A DNA stretch of 64,000 bases from Orlajensenia sp001423545 (GTDB lineage: Bacteria; Actinomycetota; Actinomycetes; Actinomycetales; Microbacteriaceae), in contig LMOK01000001.1 in assembly GCA_001423545.1 (NCBI GenBank), positions 1,121,944-1,185,943 on the forward strand, given 5' to 3'. Below, one piece after another: positions 1 through 11,354 of this stretch; positions within the stretch are counted from its first letter, which is position 1, and each line of letters begins with the position of its first letter. The position numbers and the translations under genes are program-made. The notes beneath the pieces were generated by a model that saw only the letters and a list, made by a program, of their open reading frames with translations, was not told the origin of the DNA and did no database searches.

Positions 1-1
1 C

Positions 2-586
2 GACCGCGAGGAGGCGCTCGAGCGCGCCCGTCGCGCGCTCGACGAGTTCGAGGTCGCCGGCCTGCCGACGGTGCTGCCCTTCCACCGCGCGATCGTGCGG
101 GATCCGGCCTTCGCACCCGAGAACGGCGAGCCGTTCTCGATCTACACGCGCTGGATCGAGACCGACTTCGACAACACCATCGAGGCGTGGAGCGGAGAGG
201 CCGAGACTCCGGCCGCCCCCGAGCAGCGCAACACCGTCACCCTCGAGGTCGACGGGCGCCGCATCGAGGTGAGCCTGCCCGTGCGCCTGCTGCCGAGCTC
301 CTCTGCCGAGAAGACCGGCGGACCCGCACCGCGCCGCCGTGCGACGCACCACGCTGTGAGCACCTCGACCGGCGACTCGGTGAAGGCGCCCATGCAGGCG
401 ACGATCGTGAAGCTGGCCGTGGCCGAGGGCGATCAGGTCGTCAAGGGCGACCTCATCGTCGTGCTCGAGGCCATGAAGATGGAGCAGCCGTTGACGGCAC
501 ACAAGGACGGCCGCATCGAGAACGTCAACGCCGCCGTCGGCTCGACGGTCGCGTCCGGCCACCTGTTGCTCAGCATCGCGGACTAG
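2..586 (+). CDS. Acyl-CoA carboxylase alpha subunit (biotin carboxylase/BCCP), 3' part only
   Basis: The gene is cut by the window start; 194 C-terminal residues are visible. The first ~60 residues match the end of a biotin carboxylase domain (LPFHRAIVRDP, then FSIYTRWIETDF). A charged linker follows, then a biotinyl (BCCP) domain of about 70 residues with the biotinylation motif EAMKMEQ; the acceptor lysine codon is 476-478. In actinobacteria such fused alpha subunits pair with a separate carboxyltransferase beta subunit to make malonyl- or propionyl-CoA derivatives. No beta subunit lies in the window, so the substrate cannot be told. It is convergent with the next gene. Confidence 0.93.
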   Translation, partial: DREEALERARRALDEFEVAGLPTVLPFHRAIVRDPAFAPENGEPFSIYTRWIETDFDNTIEAWSGEAETPAAPEQRNTVTLEVDGRRIEVSLPVRLLPSSSAEKTGGPAPRRRATHHAVSTSTGDSVKAPMQATIVKLAVAEGDQVVKGDLIVVLEAMKMEQPLTAHKDGRIENVNAAVGSTVASGHLLLSIAD

Positions 587-603
587 GAGTATCGCCGCTC
601 CGC

Positions 604-667
604 GCGCTTCGACCGCGGACTCCGCCCTGGCATCCGCGAGCGACGACCCCGCCTCCGCTCGCTGAGG
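604..667. repeat. Dispersed intergenic repeat, copy 1
   Basis: This lies in the 130-base gap between convergent genes. It contains GCGCTTCGACCGCGGACT (604-621), whose exact reverse complement recurs at 31565-31582, and TCCGCTCGCTGAGG (654-667), which recurs at 31542-31555; its core recurs at 48699-48710. The gap holds no convincing gene. Confidence 0.6.
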
Positions 668-716
668 GCCGAGCGAAGCGACCGCCCGAAGCGCACCTGC
701 GAGCGGGCGCGGTGCG

Positions 717-2156
717 CTAGGTGTTGACGATGTGCATGGCGCGGGCGGCATCCGAGATGGATCCCGACAGCGATGGGTACACGGGGAAGGCCTCGGAGAC
801 CTGATCGACCGTGAGCCTGTGCACGACGGCAAGCGCCACCGGGAGGATGAGCTCGCTGGCCTTCGGGGCCACGATCACGCCGCCGATGACGGTACCGGAG
901 CCCGTGCGGGCGAAGATCTTCACGAAGCCCTCCTTGATGCCCATCATCTTGGCGCGGGGGTTCGTGGCGAGGGGAAGCTTGTAGATCTCGCCCTGGGCGA
1001 TGCCGTCCTCGATCTGCTTCTGGGTCCAGCCGACGGTCGCGATCTCGGGCTGGGTGAAGATGTTCGAGGTGATGTTGCGCTCCTCGGGCGGGTTCACGAT
1101 GTCGCCCATGGCGTGGAACACGGCCGTGCGGCCCTGCATCGACGCCACCGAGGCCAACGGCGTGAAGGTCGTGCAGTCGCCGGCGGCGTAGATGTTCGGC
1201 ACCGACGTGCGTGCCACGCGGTTCACGCGGATGTGTCCGCTCGGCGTCAGCTGCACGCCGGCGGCCTCGAGACCGATGCCCGCCGTGTTGGGGATGGAGC
1301 CGACGGCCATGAGGGCGTGCGAGCCCTCGACGATCCGACCGTCGGACAGCGTCGCCTTCACTCCCGTCGCCGTGCGCTCGACCTTGTCGGCACGCGACTT
1401 CGAGAGCACCGTCATGCCGTTGCGGCGGAAGGCGTTCTCGAGCACGCGGGCGGCATCGGCGTCCTCGCCCGGCAGCACCTGGTCCCGACTGGAGATGAGG
1501 GTGACCTCGCTGCCGAGGGCGCGGTAGGCCGAGGCGAACTCGGCGCCGGTGACACCGGAGCCGACCACGATGAGGTGCTCGGGAACGCTCTTCAGGTTGT
1601 AGAGCTGCGTCCAGGTGAAGATCCGCTCGCCGTCGGGCACCGCCGAGTCGAGGATGCGGGGGGTCGCTCCCACCGAGATGATGATGGTGTCGGCCTCGAT
1701 ACGGTCGAAGTCGGTGCCCTCATCCCCGAGGGCCGTCGACACGATGATCGCTCCGGCGCCGTCGAGTCGCCCCTCGCCCTGCACCAGGCGAACGCCGGCC
1801 TTCTCGAGGTTGGCCGTCATGTCCTCCGACTGCTGGCGGGCGAGCCGCAGCAGGCGCTTGTTGACGGCGGCCAGGTTGATGGCGACCTCGGGGCGGAGCG
1901 GCTTGCCGGACTCGCCTCGGGCGTAGAACTGCACGCCGAGATCGGCGGCCTCCTTGATCGCGTTCGACGCCTCCGCCGTCGCGATGAGCGACTTCGACGG
2001 CACGACGTCGGTCAGCACGGCTGATCCGCCGACTCCCATGCGCTCGACGAGGGTGACCTCGGCTCCCAGCTGGGCCGCAGCGAGGGCGGCGTCGTAACCG
2101 CCGGGCCCTCCACCGAGGATTGCGATCCGTTGGGTGGTCTCGAACTCGTGGGCCAT
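717..2156 (-). CDS. FAD-dependent pyridine nucleotide disulfide oxidoreductase, LpdA-like NAD(P)H quinone reductase type
   Basis: A 479-aa two-dinucleotide-fold flavoprotein. It has an N-terminal FAD motif (ILGGGPGGYDAA), a mid NAD(P) motif (VVGSGVTGAEFASAY), the second FAD motif (IYAAGDC) and a C-terminal dimerisation domain. Where dihydrolipoamide dehydrogenase has the redox CxxxxC before PSK, this protein reads VLTDVVPSK with no cysteine, so it cannot do disulfide chemistry. Mycobacterial LpdA (Rv3303c) shares this trait and is known as a quinone reductase; the overall sequence resembles it strongly. The ATG at 2156 is preferred because an element resembling a -10 (GAGAAT) lies 7 bases upstream; ATG at 2165 is the alternative. 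Confidence 0.88.
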   Translation of the reverse strand: MAHEFETTQRIAILGGGPGGYDAALAAAQLGAEVTLVERMGVGGSAVLTDVVPSKSLIATAEASNAIKEAADLGVQFYARGESGKPLRPEVAINLAAVNKRLLRLARQQSEDMTANLEKAGVRLVQGEGRLDGAGAIIVSTALGDEGTDFDRIEADTIIISVGATPRILDSAVPDGERIFTWTQLYNLKSVPEHLIVVGSGVTGAEFASAYRALGSEVTLISSRDQVLPGEDADAARVLENAFRRNGMTVLSKSRADKVERTATGVKATLSDGRIVEGSHALMAVGSIPNTAGIGLEAAGVQLTPSGHIRVNRVARTSVPNIYAAGDCTTFTPLASVASMQGRTAVFHAMGDIVNPPEERNITSNIFTQPEIATVGWTQKQIEDGIAQGEIYKLPLATNPRAKMMGIKEGFVKIFARTGSGTVIGGVIVAPKASELILPVALAVVHRLTVDQVSEAFPVYPSLSGSISDAARAMHIVNT

Positions 2157-2299
2157 GCCTTCCATTCTCGCAGATGCACGAGAACCTCAAGATCCGCTGA
2201 GCGTCGCGCAGATGAGCAGCGGATGCCGCCCCTTCCCCGCATCCCGAGTGACGCATCCGCCCGCCGTCAACCGGCTGGGTCGCGCATGGGTGCCGGCTC

Positions 2300-2305
2300 T
2301 AGAGT
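2300..2305 (+). promoter_or_regulatory. Leaderless -10 element for purine nucleoside phosphorylase
   Basis: TAGAGT lies 6 bases upstream of the ATG at 2312, the spacing expected when transcription starts on the first base of the start codon. No clear -35 and no Shine-Dalgarno sequence are seen. Confidence 0.6.
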
Positions 2306-2311
2306 GGACGG

Positions 2312-3145
2312 ATGACGAATTCGACGACGAATCCCCTCGACGAGCCCGGAACCGACCCGTTCGAGGTCGCCAGGCAGGCCGCGGAGCAGATCGCAGAGCG
2401 CACCGGCGTCGAACGCCACGACATCGCCCTCACCCTCGGCAGCGGATGGGGGAAGGCCGCCGATCTCATCGGCGAGACCACGGCCGTCATCCCGGCGCAC
2501 GAGATCAGCGGCTTCAGCAAGCCGGCCCTCGAGGGCCACGGCGGCATGCTGCGCTCGATCGCGCTGTCGAACGGCAAGCACGCCCTCGTCATCGGAGCAC
2601 GCACCCACTACTACGAGGGCCACGGCGTGCGCCGAGTCGTGCACAGCGTGCGCACCGCTGCGGCGACCGGCGCCACCACGATGATCCTCACCAACGGTGC
2701 CGGCGGCATCCGCGAGCACTGGACGCCCGGCACCCCCGTTCTGATCAGCGACCACATCAACCTCACGGCCGACTCGCCTCTCGAGGGCGCGACCTTCATC
2801 GACCTCACCGACCTCTACTCGCGGCGCCTGCGCGACCTCGCCCGCACGATCGACCCGGGGCTCGACGAGGGCGTGTACTGCCAGTTCCGCGGCCCGCACT
2901 ACGAGACGCCGGCCGAGGTTCAGATGGCCAAGACCATCGGCGGCCACATCGTGGGCATGTCGACGGCGCTCGAGGCCATCGCCGCCCGCCAGGCCGGCAT
3001 GGAGATCCTCGGCATGAGCCTGATCACCAACCTCGCCGCCGGGATCCAGAAGAGCCCCCTCAGCCACGCCGAGGTCATCGAGGCCGGCCAGAACGCCGAG
3101 GCCGTCATCAGCGCCCTGCTCGCCCGCATCGCGAACGCCCTGTGA
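2312..3145 (+). CDS. Purine nucleoside phosphorylase
   Basis: A 277-aa protein of the trimeric PNP/MTAP family, which splits purine (deoxy)nucleosides with phosphate to free base and (deoxy)ribose-1-phosphate. Visible family signatures are the phosphate-binding GSGWG near residue 45, HYYEGH, TNGAGGI, a base/sugar pocket with QFRGPHYETPAE, VGMSTALEA and the SLITN asparagine strand. Length is typical. The downstream phosphomutase start overlaps its stop by GTGA (3142-3145), so the two are translationally coupled. That pairing, and the nucleoside importer nearby, fit a nucleoside salvage role. Confidence 0.95.
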   Translation: MTNSTTNPLDEPGTDPFEVARQAAEQIAERTGVERHDIALTLGSGWGKAADLIGETTAVIPAHEISGFSKPALEGHGGMLRSIALSNGKHALVIGARTHYYEGHGVRRVVHSVRTAAATGATTMILTNGAGGIREHWTPGTPVLISDHINLTADSPLEGATFIDLTDLYSRRLRDLARTIDPGLDEGVYCQFRGPHYETPAEVQMAKTIGGHIVGMSTALEAIAARQAGMEILGMSLITNLAAGIQKSPLSHAEVIEAGQNAEAVISALLARIANAL

Positions 3146-4848
3146 ACGACGCCATGACGACGGATGCAGCTGCCCGCGTTCTCGATCAGGCCCGCGCCTG
3201 GCTCGCTCAGGACCCCGACGTCGAGACCCGGGCCGAGCTGCGCACCCTGATCGACGAGGCCGAAGCCGGGTCGACGGATGCCGTCACCGAACTCCACGCC
3301 CGCTTCGACGTGCGGCTCGCCTTCGGCACCGCCGGCCTCCGCGGCGAGATCGCCGCCGGCTCGAACCGCATGAACCGCGTGCTGGTGTCGCAGGCCGCCG
3401 CCGGCCTCGCCCGCTTCCTGCTGAACCACGCGAACCTCGGAGAGGCGCCGAGCGTCGTCATCGGCTACGACGGCCGCAAGAACTCGCAGGTGTTCGCCAC
3501 CGACACCGCCGAGATCATGGCCGGTGCCGGCATCCGGGCCATCCTGCTGCCTCGACTCCTGCCCACGCCGGTGCTGGCCTACGCCGTGCGCCACCTCGAC
3601 GTCGACGCCGGCGTGATGGTCACGGCCTCGCACAACCCGCCGAACGACAACGGCTACAAGGTCTACCTCGGCGGCCGCGACAGGGGCTCGCAGATCGTCT
3701 CGCCGGCCGATGTCGAGATCGCCGAGGAGATCCTCCTGATCGCTGCCGGGTCGAGTGTGCTCGAGCTGCCCCGCGGCGGGTTCGAGACCGCGGACGAGTC
3801 CGTCATCGACGCCTATGTCGACGCCACGGCTGCCATCGCTCCGACACCCCGCGCCCAGGTGAACGTCGTCTACACCGCCATGCACGGTGTCGGTTGGGAG
3901 ACATTCGCCCGCGCCGTCTCGTCCGCCGGATTCGACGCGCCGCACATCGTGCACGCGCAGATCGAACCCGACCCCGCCTTCCCGACGGTCGCGTTCCCCA
4001 ACCCGGAGGAGCCCGGCGCCATGGACCTGGCGACCGAGGAGGCGCGCGCCCAGCAGGCGGAGCTCGTGATCGCCAATGATCCCGACGCCGACCGTCTCGC
4101 CATCGCGATCCCGGATGCCGCAGCCGACGGGGGCTACCGGCGCCTGTCCGGCAACGAGGTCGGACTGCTGCTCGGCTGGTGGGCCGCCGAACGCAACGCC
4201 GCCGGTCGCACCCCCGGCGACGGCACGCTCGCCTGCTCGATCGTCTCCTCCCCCGGCCTCGCAGCCATCGCCCGCCACTACGGCCTGCACTTCTCCAACA
4301 CGCTCACCGGCTTCAAGTGGATCTCCCGTGCGCCCGGCCTGGTGTTCGGCTTCGAGGAGGCGCTCGGCTACCTCGTCAACCCCGACGACGTGCGCGACAA
4401 GGACGGCATCTCGGCGGCCGTCGCGTTCCTCTCGCTCGCCAGCGAGCTGAAGGCCGATGGTCGCACCGTCTCCGATCACCTCGCGGCCTTCACCGAGACG
4501 TTCGGCGCCTTCGCGTCCTCGCAGATCTCCATCCGCGTGACGGATCTCGCGCGCATCGCCAGCACCATGCAGCGACTCCGCGATCAACCGCCGTCGCAGA
4601 TCGGCGGCATCCGTGTCGACCGCATCGAAGACCTGGCCGACGGCTTCGGCGGCCTGCCGCCGAGCGACGTGCTGCGCATCCAGTTGACCGACGGCTCGCG
4701 CATCATGGTGCGCCCGAGCGGCACCGAACCGAAGCTCAAGGTCTACATCGACTCCTCGAGCGACGAGGGCAGCGTGGCCGAGCGCACGGCGGCGGCATCG
4801 GCATCGGTCGCCGCGCTCGACGCCGGCATGCGGGAGCTGGTCGGCTAG
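3142..4848 (+). CDS. Phospho-sugar mutase (PMM/PGM superfamily), probable phosphopentomutase
   Basis: A 568-aa alpha-D-phosphohexomutase superfamily enzyme. It shows the N-terminal FGTAGLRG loop, the phosphoserine loop TASHNPPNDNGYK, the metal loop NDPDADRL, the sugar loop GFEEALGY and the C-terminal phosphate loop RPSGTEPKLKVY. The length and the SHNPxxDNGYKVY form resemble the PGM2 subgroup, which interconverts pentose-1- and -5-phosphates, more than the shorter ManB-type. Coupling to the PNP gene (GTG start in GTGA) supports ribose-1-phosphate as substrate; this is inference. ATG at 3154 is an alternative start. It is convergent with the PTS genes, with a gap of 10 bases. Confidence 0.85.
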   Translation: MNDAMTTDAAARVLDQARAWLAQDPDVETRAELRTLIDEAEAGSTDAVTELHARFDVRLAFGTAGLRGEIAAGSNRMNRVLVSQAAAGLARFLLNHANLGEAPSVVIGYDGRKNSQVFATDTAEIMAGAGIRAILLPRLLPTPVLAYAVRHLDVDAGVMVTASHNPPNDNGYKVYLGGRDRGSQIVSPADVEIAEEILLIAAGSSVLELPRGGFETADESVIDAYVDATAAIAPTPRAQVNVVYTAMHGVGWETFARAVSSAGFDAPHIVHAQIEPDPAFPTVAFPNPEEPGAMDLATEEARAQQAELVIANDPDADRLAIAIPDAAADGGYRRLSGNEVGLLLGWWAAERNAAGRTPGDGTLACSIVSSPGLAAIARHYGLHFSNTLTGFKWISRAPGLVFGFEEALGYLVNPDDVRDKDGISAAVAFLSLASELKADGRTVSDHLAAFTETFGAFASSQISIRVTDLARIASTMQRLRDQPPSQIGGIRVDRIEDLADGFGGLPPSDVLRIQLTDGSRIMVRPSGTEPKLKVYIDSSSDEGSVAERTAAASASVAALDAGMRELVG

Positions 4849-4858
4849 AGGGCGGCGG

Positions 4859-5131
4859 CTACCCGACCGCGATCTCGAGCTTCGCGGTGATCTCGTCGAG
4901 ATCGAAGTAGTTGTCGATCACCACGATGTCGGCGTTGGTCGCGCCGATGTGCTTCACGAGCTCGGGCGAGGTGAGGATCACCTGCGCGTCGGATGCGGCG
5001 ACGCCGACGCTGGCGACATCGGTCGCCGAGACCCGTGCCTCGACTCCCAGGCGTTCGAGCGCACGTTCCGCGTTGAGCTTGAGGATGGCGGAGGTGCCGA
5101 TTCCGGCACCGCAGATGGCGACGATCTTCAT
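4859..5131 (-). CDS. PTS EIIB component, ascorbate (SgaB/UlaB) type
   Basis: A 90-aa single-domain EIIB with the P-loop-like phosphorylation site ICGAGIGTSAI; Cys7 is the expected phosphocysteine. The family accepts phosphate from EIIA and passes it to sugar at the membrane EIIC. The start ATG overlaps the EIIA stop (ATGA, 5128-5131). It is the last gene of the - strand run that begins with adenosine deaminase. No EIIC is present nearby, so the sugar is unknown and a regulatory phosphorelay cannot be ruled out. Confidence 0.88.
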   Translation of the reverse strand: MKIVAICGAGIGTSAILKLNAERALERLGVEARVSATDVASVGVAASDAQVILTSPELVKHIGATNADIVVIDNYFDLDEITAKLEIAVG

Positions 5132-5571
5132 GATGTGTACCCCAGCAGTTCCCGGACGGTCTCGTGGTCGCTCGCGGCGGCCAGCGCGGGGATGACCGCG
5201 CCATCGTTGAACACGTTCGCCAGCGTCGCCACGGCTCCGACGTGCTCGTCCGTGGTGGTCACCGCGAGCCCGATGATGACGCTCACGGGGTCATTGTGCG
5301 GATGCCCGAAGCGCACGGGCTCGGCGAGGGTGACGACGGCCAGGCCGTCGGTCCTCACGTCGCTGCCCGGTCGAGCGTGGGCGAGGGCGAAGCCCGGGGC
5401 GATGACGACGTAGGCCCCGAACTCCTCGATGACGCTGATCATGCGCTCGGTGTAGGCATCCGTCGTCGCCCCGGAGTCGCAGAGGGCTGCGCCGCAGATG
5501 CGCACGGCGTCCTGCCAGTCCGTTGCGGCGGCGCCGAGCCTGATGGCACTCTCTGGCAGTGGGGGCAGCAC
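5128..5571 (-). CDS. PTS EIIA component, mannitol/fructose/ascorbate (EIIA type 2) family
   Basis: A 147-aa EIIA type-2 domain; the conserved ALAHARP segment supplies the phospho-histidine (His65). It would take phosphate from HPr and hand it to the overlapping EIIB. The GTG start at 5571 is preceded by GAAGG at a good distance. The gene lies 42 bases downstream of adenosine deaminase in the same direction, so it is probably cotranscribed with nucleoside salvage genes. No HPr, EI or EIIC is in the window. Confidence 0.88.
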   Translation of the reverse strand: MLPPLPESAIRLGAAATDWQDAVRICGAALCDSGATTDAYTERMISVIEEFGAYVVIAPGFALAHARPGSDVRTDGLAVVTLAEPVRFGHPHNDPVSVIIGLAVTTTDEHVGAVATLANVFNDGAVIPALAAASDHETVRELLGYTS

Positions 5572-5613
5572 GGTGGGGCCTTCTGTCGTTCGGGGAACTG
5601 CGGAGCTCGCGGG

Positions 5614-6738
5614 TCAGGCCGCGTCGAATCCCGCACTGATCTGCTCGATGAGCTCGTCGCGGTCCTCGAGGGGGAGGAACGCGGCGGAGGCGGCATTGAG
5701 CTGGAAGACCTCGAAGTCGTCGAGGTCGTAGGAGAAGGCATCCGCCAGCAGTGCGAGTTCCCGGCTGATGGTGGTGCGGCTCATGAGTCGGTTGTCGGTG
5801 TTGACGGTCACCCGGAAGTCGAGCTGGTAGAGCAGGTCGAACGGGTGGTCGACGAGCTCGTCGCCCCAGGCCGCGATGGCGCCGGTCTGCAGGTTCGACG
5901 ACGGCGACAGCTCGAGGGCGATCTCGCGGTCCCGCACCCACTGGGCGACGGGGCCGAGGGTCACGTAGGTGTTGTCATCGTCTTCACGCTCGATCGAGAT
6001 GTCCTCGGCGAGCCGCACACCGTGGCCGAGGCGCAACGCGCGGCCGTCGAAGAGCGCTCCGCGGATGCTGTCGATGCCGTCGGCCTCGCCGGCGTGCACG
6101 GTGACGGGCAGGAACTCCTTGGCGAGGTAGTCGAAGGCGCTGAGGTGGTTGCGGGCGGGGAAGCCCAGCTCCGCCCCGGCGATGTCGAATCCGGCGACTC
6201 CGCGATCGCGGTGCCGCACGGCCAGCTCGGCGATCTCGAGGCCGCGGTTCGCGTGGCGCATGGCCGTGACGAGCTGTCCGATGCGGATGCCGTTGCCCGT
6301 GCCGGAGGCCACGTCGTCGATTCCGGCCTCGATGCCGGCCTGCACGGCCTCGACGGCCTGGTCGAGGGTGAGGCCGCGAGCGAGGTGCTGCTCGGGAGCC
6401 CAACGGATCTCGCCGTAGATGACGCCGTCGGCAGCGAGGTCCTGCACGAACTCGCGGGCGACCCTCTCGAGACCCTCCGTGGTCTGCATGACGGCCGTCG
6501 TGACGTCGAAGGTCTTGAGGTACTCCACGAGCGATCCGGAGTCGGCCTGATCGGCGAACCAGGTCGCCAGAGCCGTTGAGTCGGTCTCGGGCACGTCGAT
6601 GCCGATGGCATCGGCCAGTTCGATGATGGTCTGGGGGCGCAGGCCGCCATCGAGGTGGTCGTGCAGGGAGACCTTGGGCAGCGAGTTGATGCTCGTGCCA
6701 CCGCCAGGCAACAGGTAGTCCGTCGGAATCGTGTTCAC
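5614..6738 (-). CDS. add: Adenosine deaminase
   Basis: A 374-aa zinc amidohydrolase converting adenosine or deoxyadenosine to inosine. Metal and catalytic motifs are visible in order: LHDHLDGG (residues ~25-32), the HAGE stretch, the GHG segment, SPSSN and VNTDN near the C-terminal third. Length is near the usual ~340-370. The start is GTG at 6738, with TAGATT 7 bases upstream, a leaderless arrangement. Its product inosine is a substrate for the PNP at 2312-3145, and the neighbouring thymidine phosphorylase and cytidine deaminase complete the pathway. Confidence 0.93.
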   Translation of the reverse strand: MNTIPTDYLLPGGGTSINSLPKVSLHDHLDGGLRPQTIIELADAIGIDVPETDSTALATWFADQADSGSLVEYLKTFDVTTAVMQTTEGLERVAREFVQDLAADGVIYGEIRWAPEQHLARGLTLDQAVEAVQAGIEAGIDDVASGTGNGIRIGQLVTAMRHANRGLEIAELAVRHRDRGVAGFDIAGAELGFPARNHLSAFDYLAKEFLPVTVHAGEADGIDSIRGALFDGRALRLGHGVRLAEDISIEREDDDNTYVTLGPVAQWVRDREIALELSPSSNLQTGAIAAWGDELVDHPFDLLYQLDFRVTVNTDNRLMSRTTISRELALLADAFSYDLDDFEVFQLNAASAAFLPLEDRDELIEQISAGFDAA

Positions 6739-6745
6739 GTCGTCA

Positions 6746-6751
6746 AATCTA
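6746..6751 (-). promoter_or_regulatory. Leaderless -10 element for adenosine deaminase/PTS genes
   Basis: TAGATT on the - strand, 7 bases before the GTG at 6738. It gives add and the PTS pair their own promoter, separate from deoA upstream. Confidence 0.6.
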
Positions 6752-6809
6752 CCGGTGCGACCGGGCCGCCGTGCGCGCTGATTTGTTGCGCGCCTCCGCC
6801 CGTCGGCGC

Positions 6810-6893
6810 CTGGAAAGCGAGGGAAGTCGCCCGTCGCCGCGACCTCGGAGACGGTTTTCCGGTCGCCGGGGCCCGAAAGTCCTCGCTTTCCAG
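6810..6893. repeat. Long-loop palindromic element (13-bp perfect arms)
   Basis: CTGGAAAGCGAGG at 6810-6822 is repeated exactly as the reverse complement at 6881-6893, with a 58-base centre. It sits in the 207-base gap between deoA (upstream) and add (downstream), which otherwise holds only the add promoter. It could terminate deoA transcription or be a dispersed intergenic repeat. Confidence 0.7.
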
Positions 6894-6945
6894 AACTCTC
6901 GGTCCCGAACTCCTGATCCAGAACCCCTGCGACGGATGCCGCGCG

Positions 6946-8244
<1,299 letters not shown>

Positions 8245-8344
8245 GGGGTCCTTCTTTCAGTTGCGGAGAATCGCTGCCGCGCACCCTGCCGTGATGCCCG
8301 GCATCAGGTCGGTCGTCGGCGTGCGGCTGCCGTCGGAGGGGCTC

Positions 8345-8767
8345 TCAGCCCCGGTATTCGGCGAGCTGGCGCGGGCCGAAGGCATCCGGCAGCACCTCGT
8401 CGATGGTGCGGATGCCCGAGACGGTCTCGAGCAGCATGCCCTCGGTGGAGTGCTCGTAGAGCAGCTGGCGGCAGCGGCCGCAGGGCATGAGGGTGTCGCC
8501 GTTGCCGTCGACGCAGGTGAAGGCGACGAGCCTGCCGCCGCCCGACATGAACAGGCCGGAGACCAGAGTGCACTCGGCGCACAGCGTGACGCCGTATGAG
8601 GCGTTCTCCACGTTGCAACCCGACACGATGCGACCGTCGTCGACCAGGGCGGCGGCGCCGACGGGGAACTCCGAGTAGGGCACGTAGGCCTTGCCCATGG
8701 CCTCGACCGCGGCGGTGCGCAGAGCTGCCCAGTCGATCTCGGGAACGGATGCTGTGGGCTCGCTCAT
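8345..8767 (-). CDS. cdd: Cytidine deaminase
   Basis: A 140-aa homotetrameric-type cytidine deaminase (zinc hydrolase). The active-site motif reads CAEC (with the catalytic Glu) after NVENASYG, and the second zinc pair is in PCGRCRQ. It turns cytidine/deoxycytidine into uridine/deoxyuridine. The ATG overlaps the stop of the upstream permease (ATGA, 8764-8767), so uptake and deamination are translationally coupled. Confidence 0.95.
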   Translation of the reverse strand: MSEPTASVPEIDWAALRTAAVEAMGKAYVPYSEFPVGAAALVDDGRIVSGCNVENASYGVTLCAECTLVSGLFMSGGGRLVAFTCVDGNGDTLMPCGRCRQLLYEHSTEGMLLETVSGIRTIDEVLPDAFGPRQLAEYRG

Positions 8768-10058
8768 GATTTCACGTATGGCTTTCCTGATGCCGCCGGC
8801 GGTCTCACCTTGCCGACGAGGCCGGCCACGGCGAAGACCGTGACGAGGTACGGCAGCATGAGCATGAACTCGCTCGGAACCGGCGATCCGATCACGCTGA
8901 GGGTGTTCTGCAGGTTCGACGCGAAGCCGAACAGCAGGGCGGCCAGGGTGGCCTTGATCGGGTCCCACTGGCCGAAGATCACGGCGGCGAGGGCGATGTA
9001 GCCTGCTCCGGCCGTCATCTCCTTGTTGAAGGCGATGCCGGTTCCGATGGTGAAGAACGTTCCACCGAGGCCGGCGATGGCACCGGCCAGCGCGACGTTC
9101 CAGAACCGGGTCTTGTTGACCTTGATGCCGACGGTGTCCGCGGCCTGGGGGTGCTCGCCCACGGCGCGGAGGCGGAGACCCCACTTGGTGTGGAACAGCC
9201 CGACGTACACGGCGGCGACGGCCACGTACATGATGTAGACGATGATCGTCTGCTTGAACAGCACCGGTCCGATGATCGGGATGTCGCCGAGCAGCGGGAT
9301 CGGCAGGCGCTCGAAGCGCGGCGGGGCGTTCAGCACAGCGGCGTTCGGCACCAGCACCTGCGAGTAGAAGAAGCTGGTGAGGCCGACGACGAGCACGTTG
9401 AGCACGACACCGACGATGACCTGGTCGACGAGGTACCTGATCGCGAACACGGCGAGCACCATGGCGACGAGAACACCGGCGATCATCGCGGCGATGACTC
9501 CGAGCCAGAGGTTGCCGGTGACCGAGGCCACGACCGCGGCGGTGAAGGCTCCGGCGAGGAGCTGGCTCTCGATGGCGATGTTGACGACGCCGACGCGCTC
9601 ACCGATGACACCGGCCAGGGAGCCGTAGATGAGGGGAACCGCGAGGCTGAGCGAGCCGAACAGCAGCCCGATCATCGGCAGCGATGAACCGGCGGCGGCC
9701 CAGGTGAGGAAGCCGAACATGAACAGCACGGCGAAGATCACGATGAGCCAGAGCGGGACCCGCTTGTGTGCGCGCACCATCGCGGCGCTCACGATGGTCA
9801 CCACGGCGAGGAGGATGGCGACGACCCAGACGGTGGGAGCCGACGGCACGACGACCTCGGGGAGCTGGATGGCATCCGCCGGGCTCGACAGCCTGAACGT
9901 GGTGTCACCGGGGCGAGCGCCGAAGATGGCCAGCGCGAACATGGCGAGGGTGAAGACCAGGAAGGCGACCGGCGCCTTCCAGCTGGTGATGACGGTCTTG
10001 GCGAGCACGACGACCGGAGCCGGCGTCGGTGCTGGTGCGGTGTTCTCGGTGGTGGTGC

Positions 10059-10062
<4 letters not shown>
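8764..10062 (-). CDS. Nucleoside ABC transporter permease (NupQ/YufQ-like)
   Basis: A 432-aa inner-membrane permease of the BPD_transp_2 (LivH/RbsC-like) family with about ten hydrophobic segments. The core includes GERVGVVNIAIESQLLAGAF and a later LGGTFFTIGTG stretch. The GTG start overlaps the preceding permease stop (GTGA, 10059-10062). A long + strand-independent upstream extension of the frame is rejected because it lies inside the neighbour. With the other permease, the ATPase and the BMP lipoproteins it forms a NupNOPQ/BmpDEFG-type nucleoside importer. Confidence 0.92.
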
Positions 10063-11350
<1,288 letters not shown>

Positions 11351-11354
<4 letters not shown>

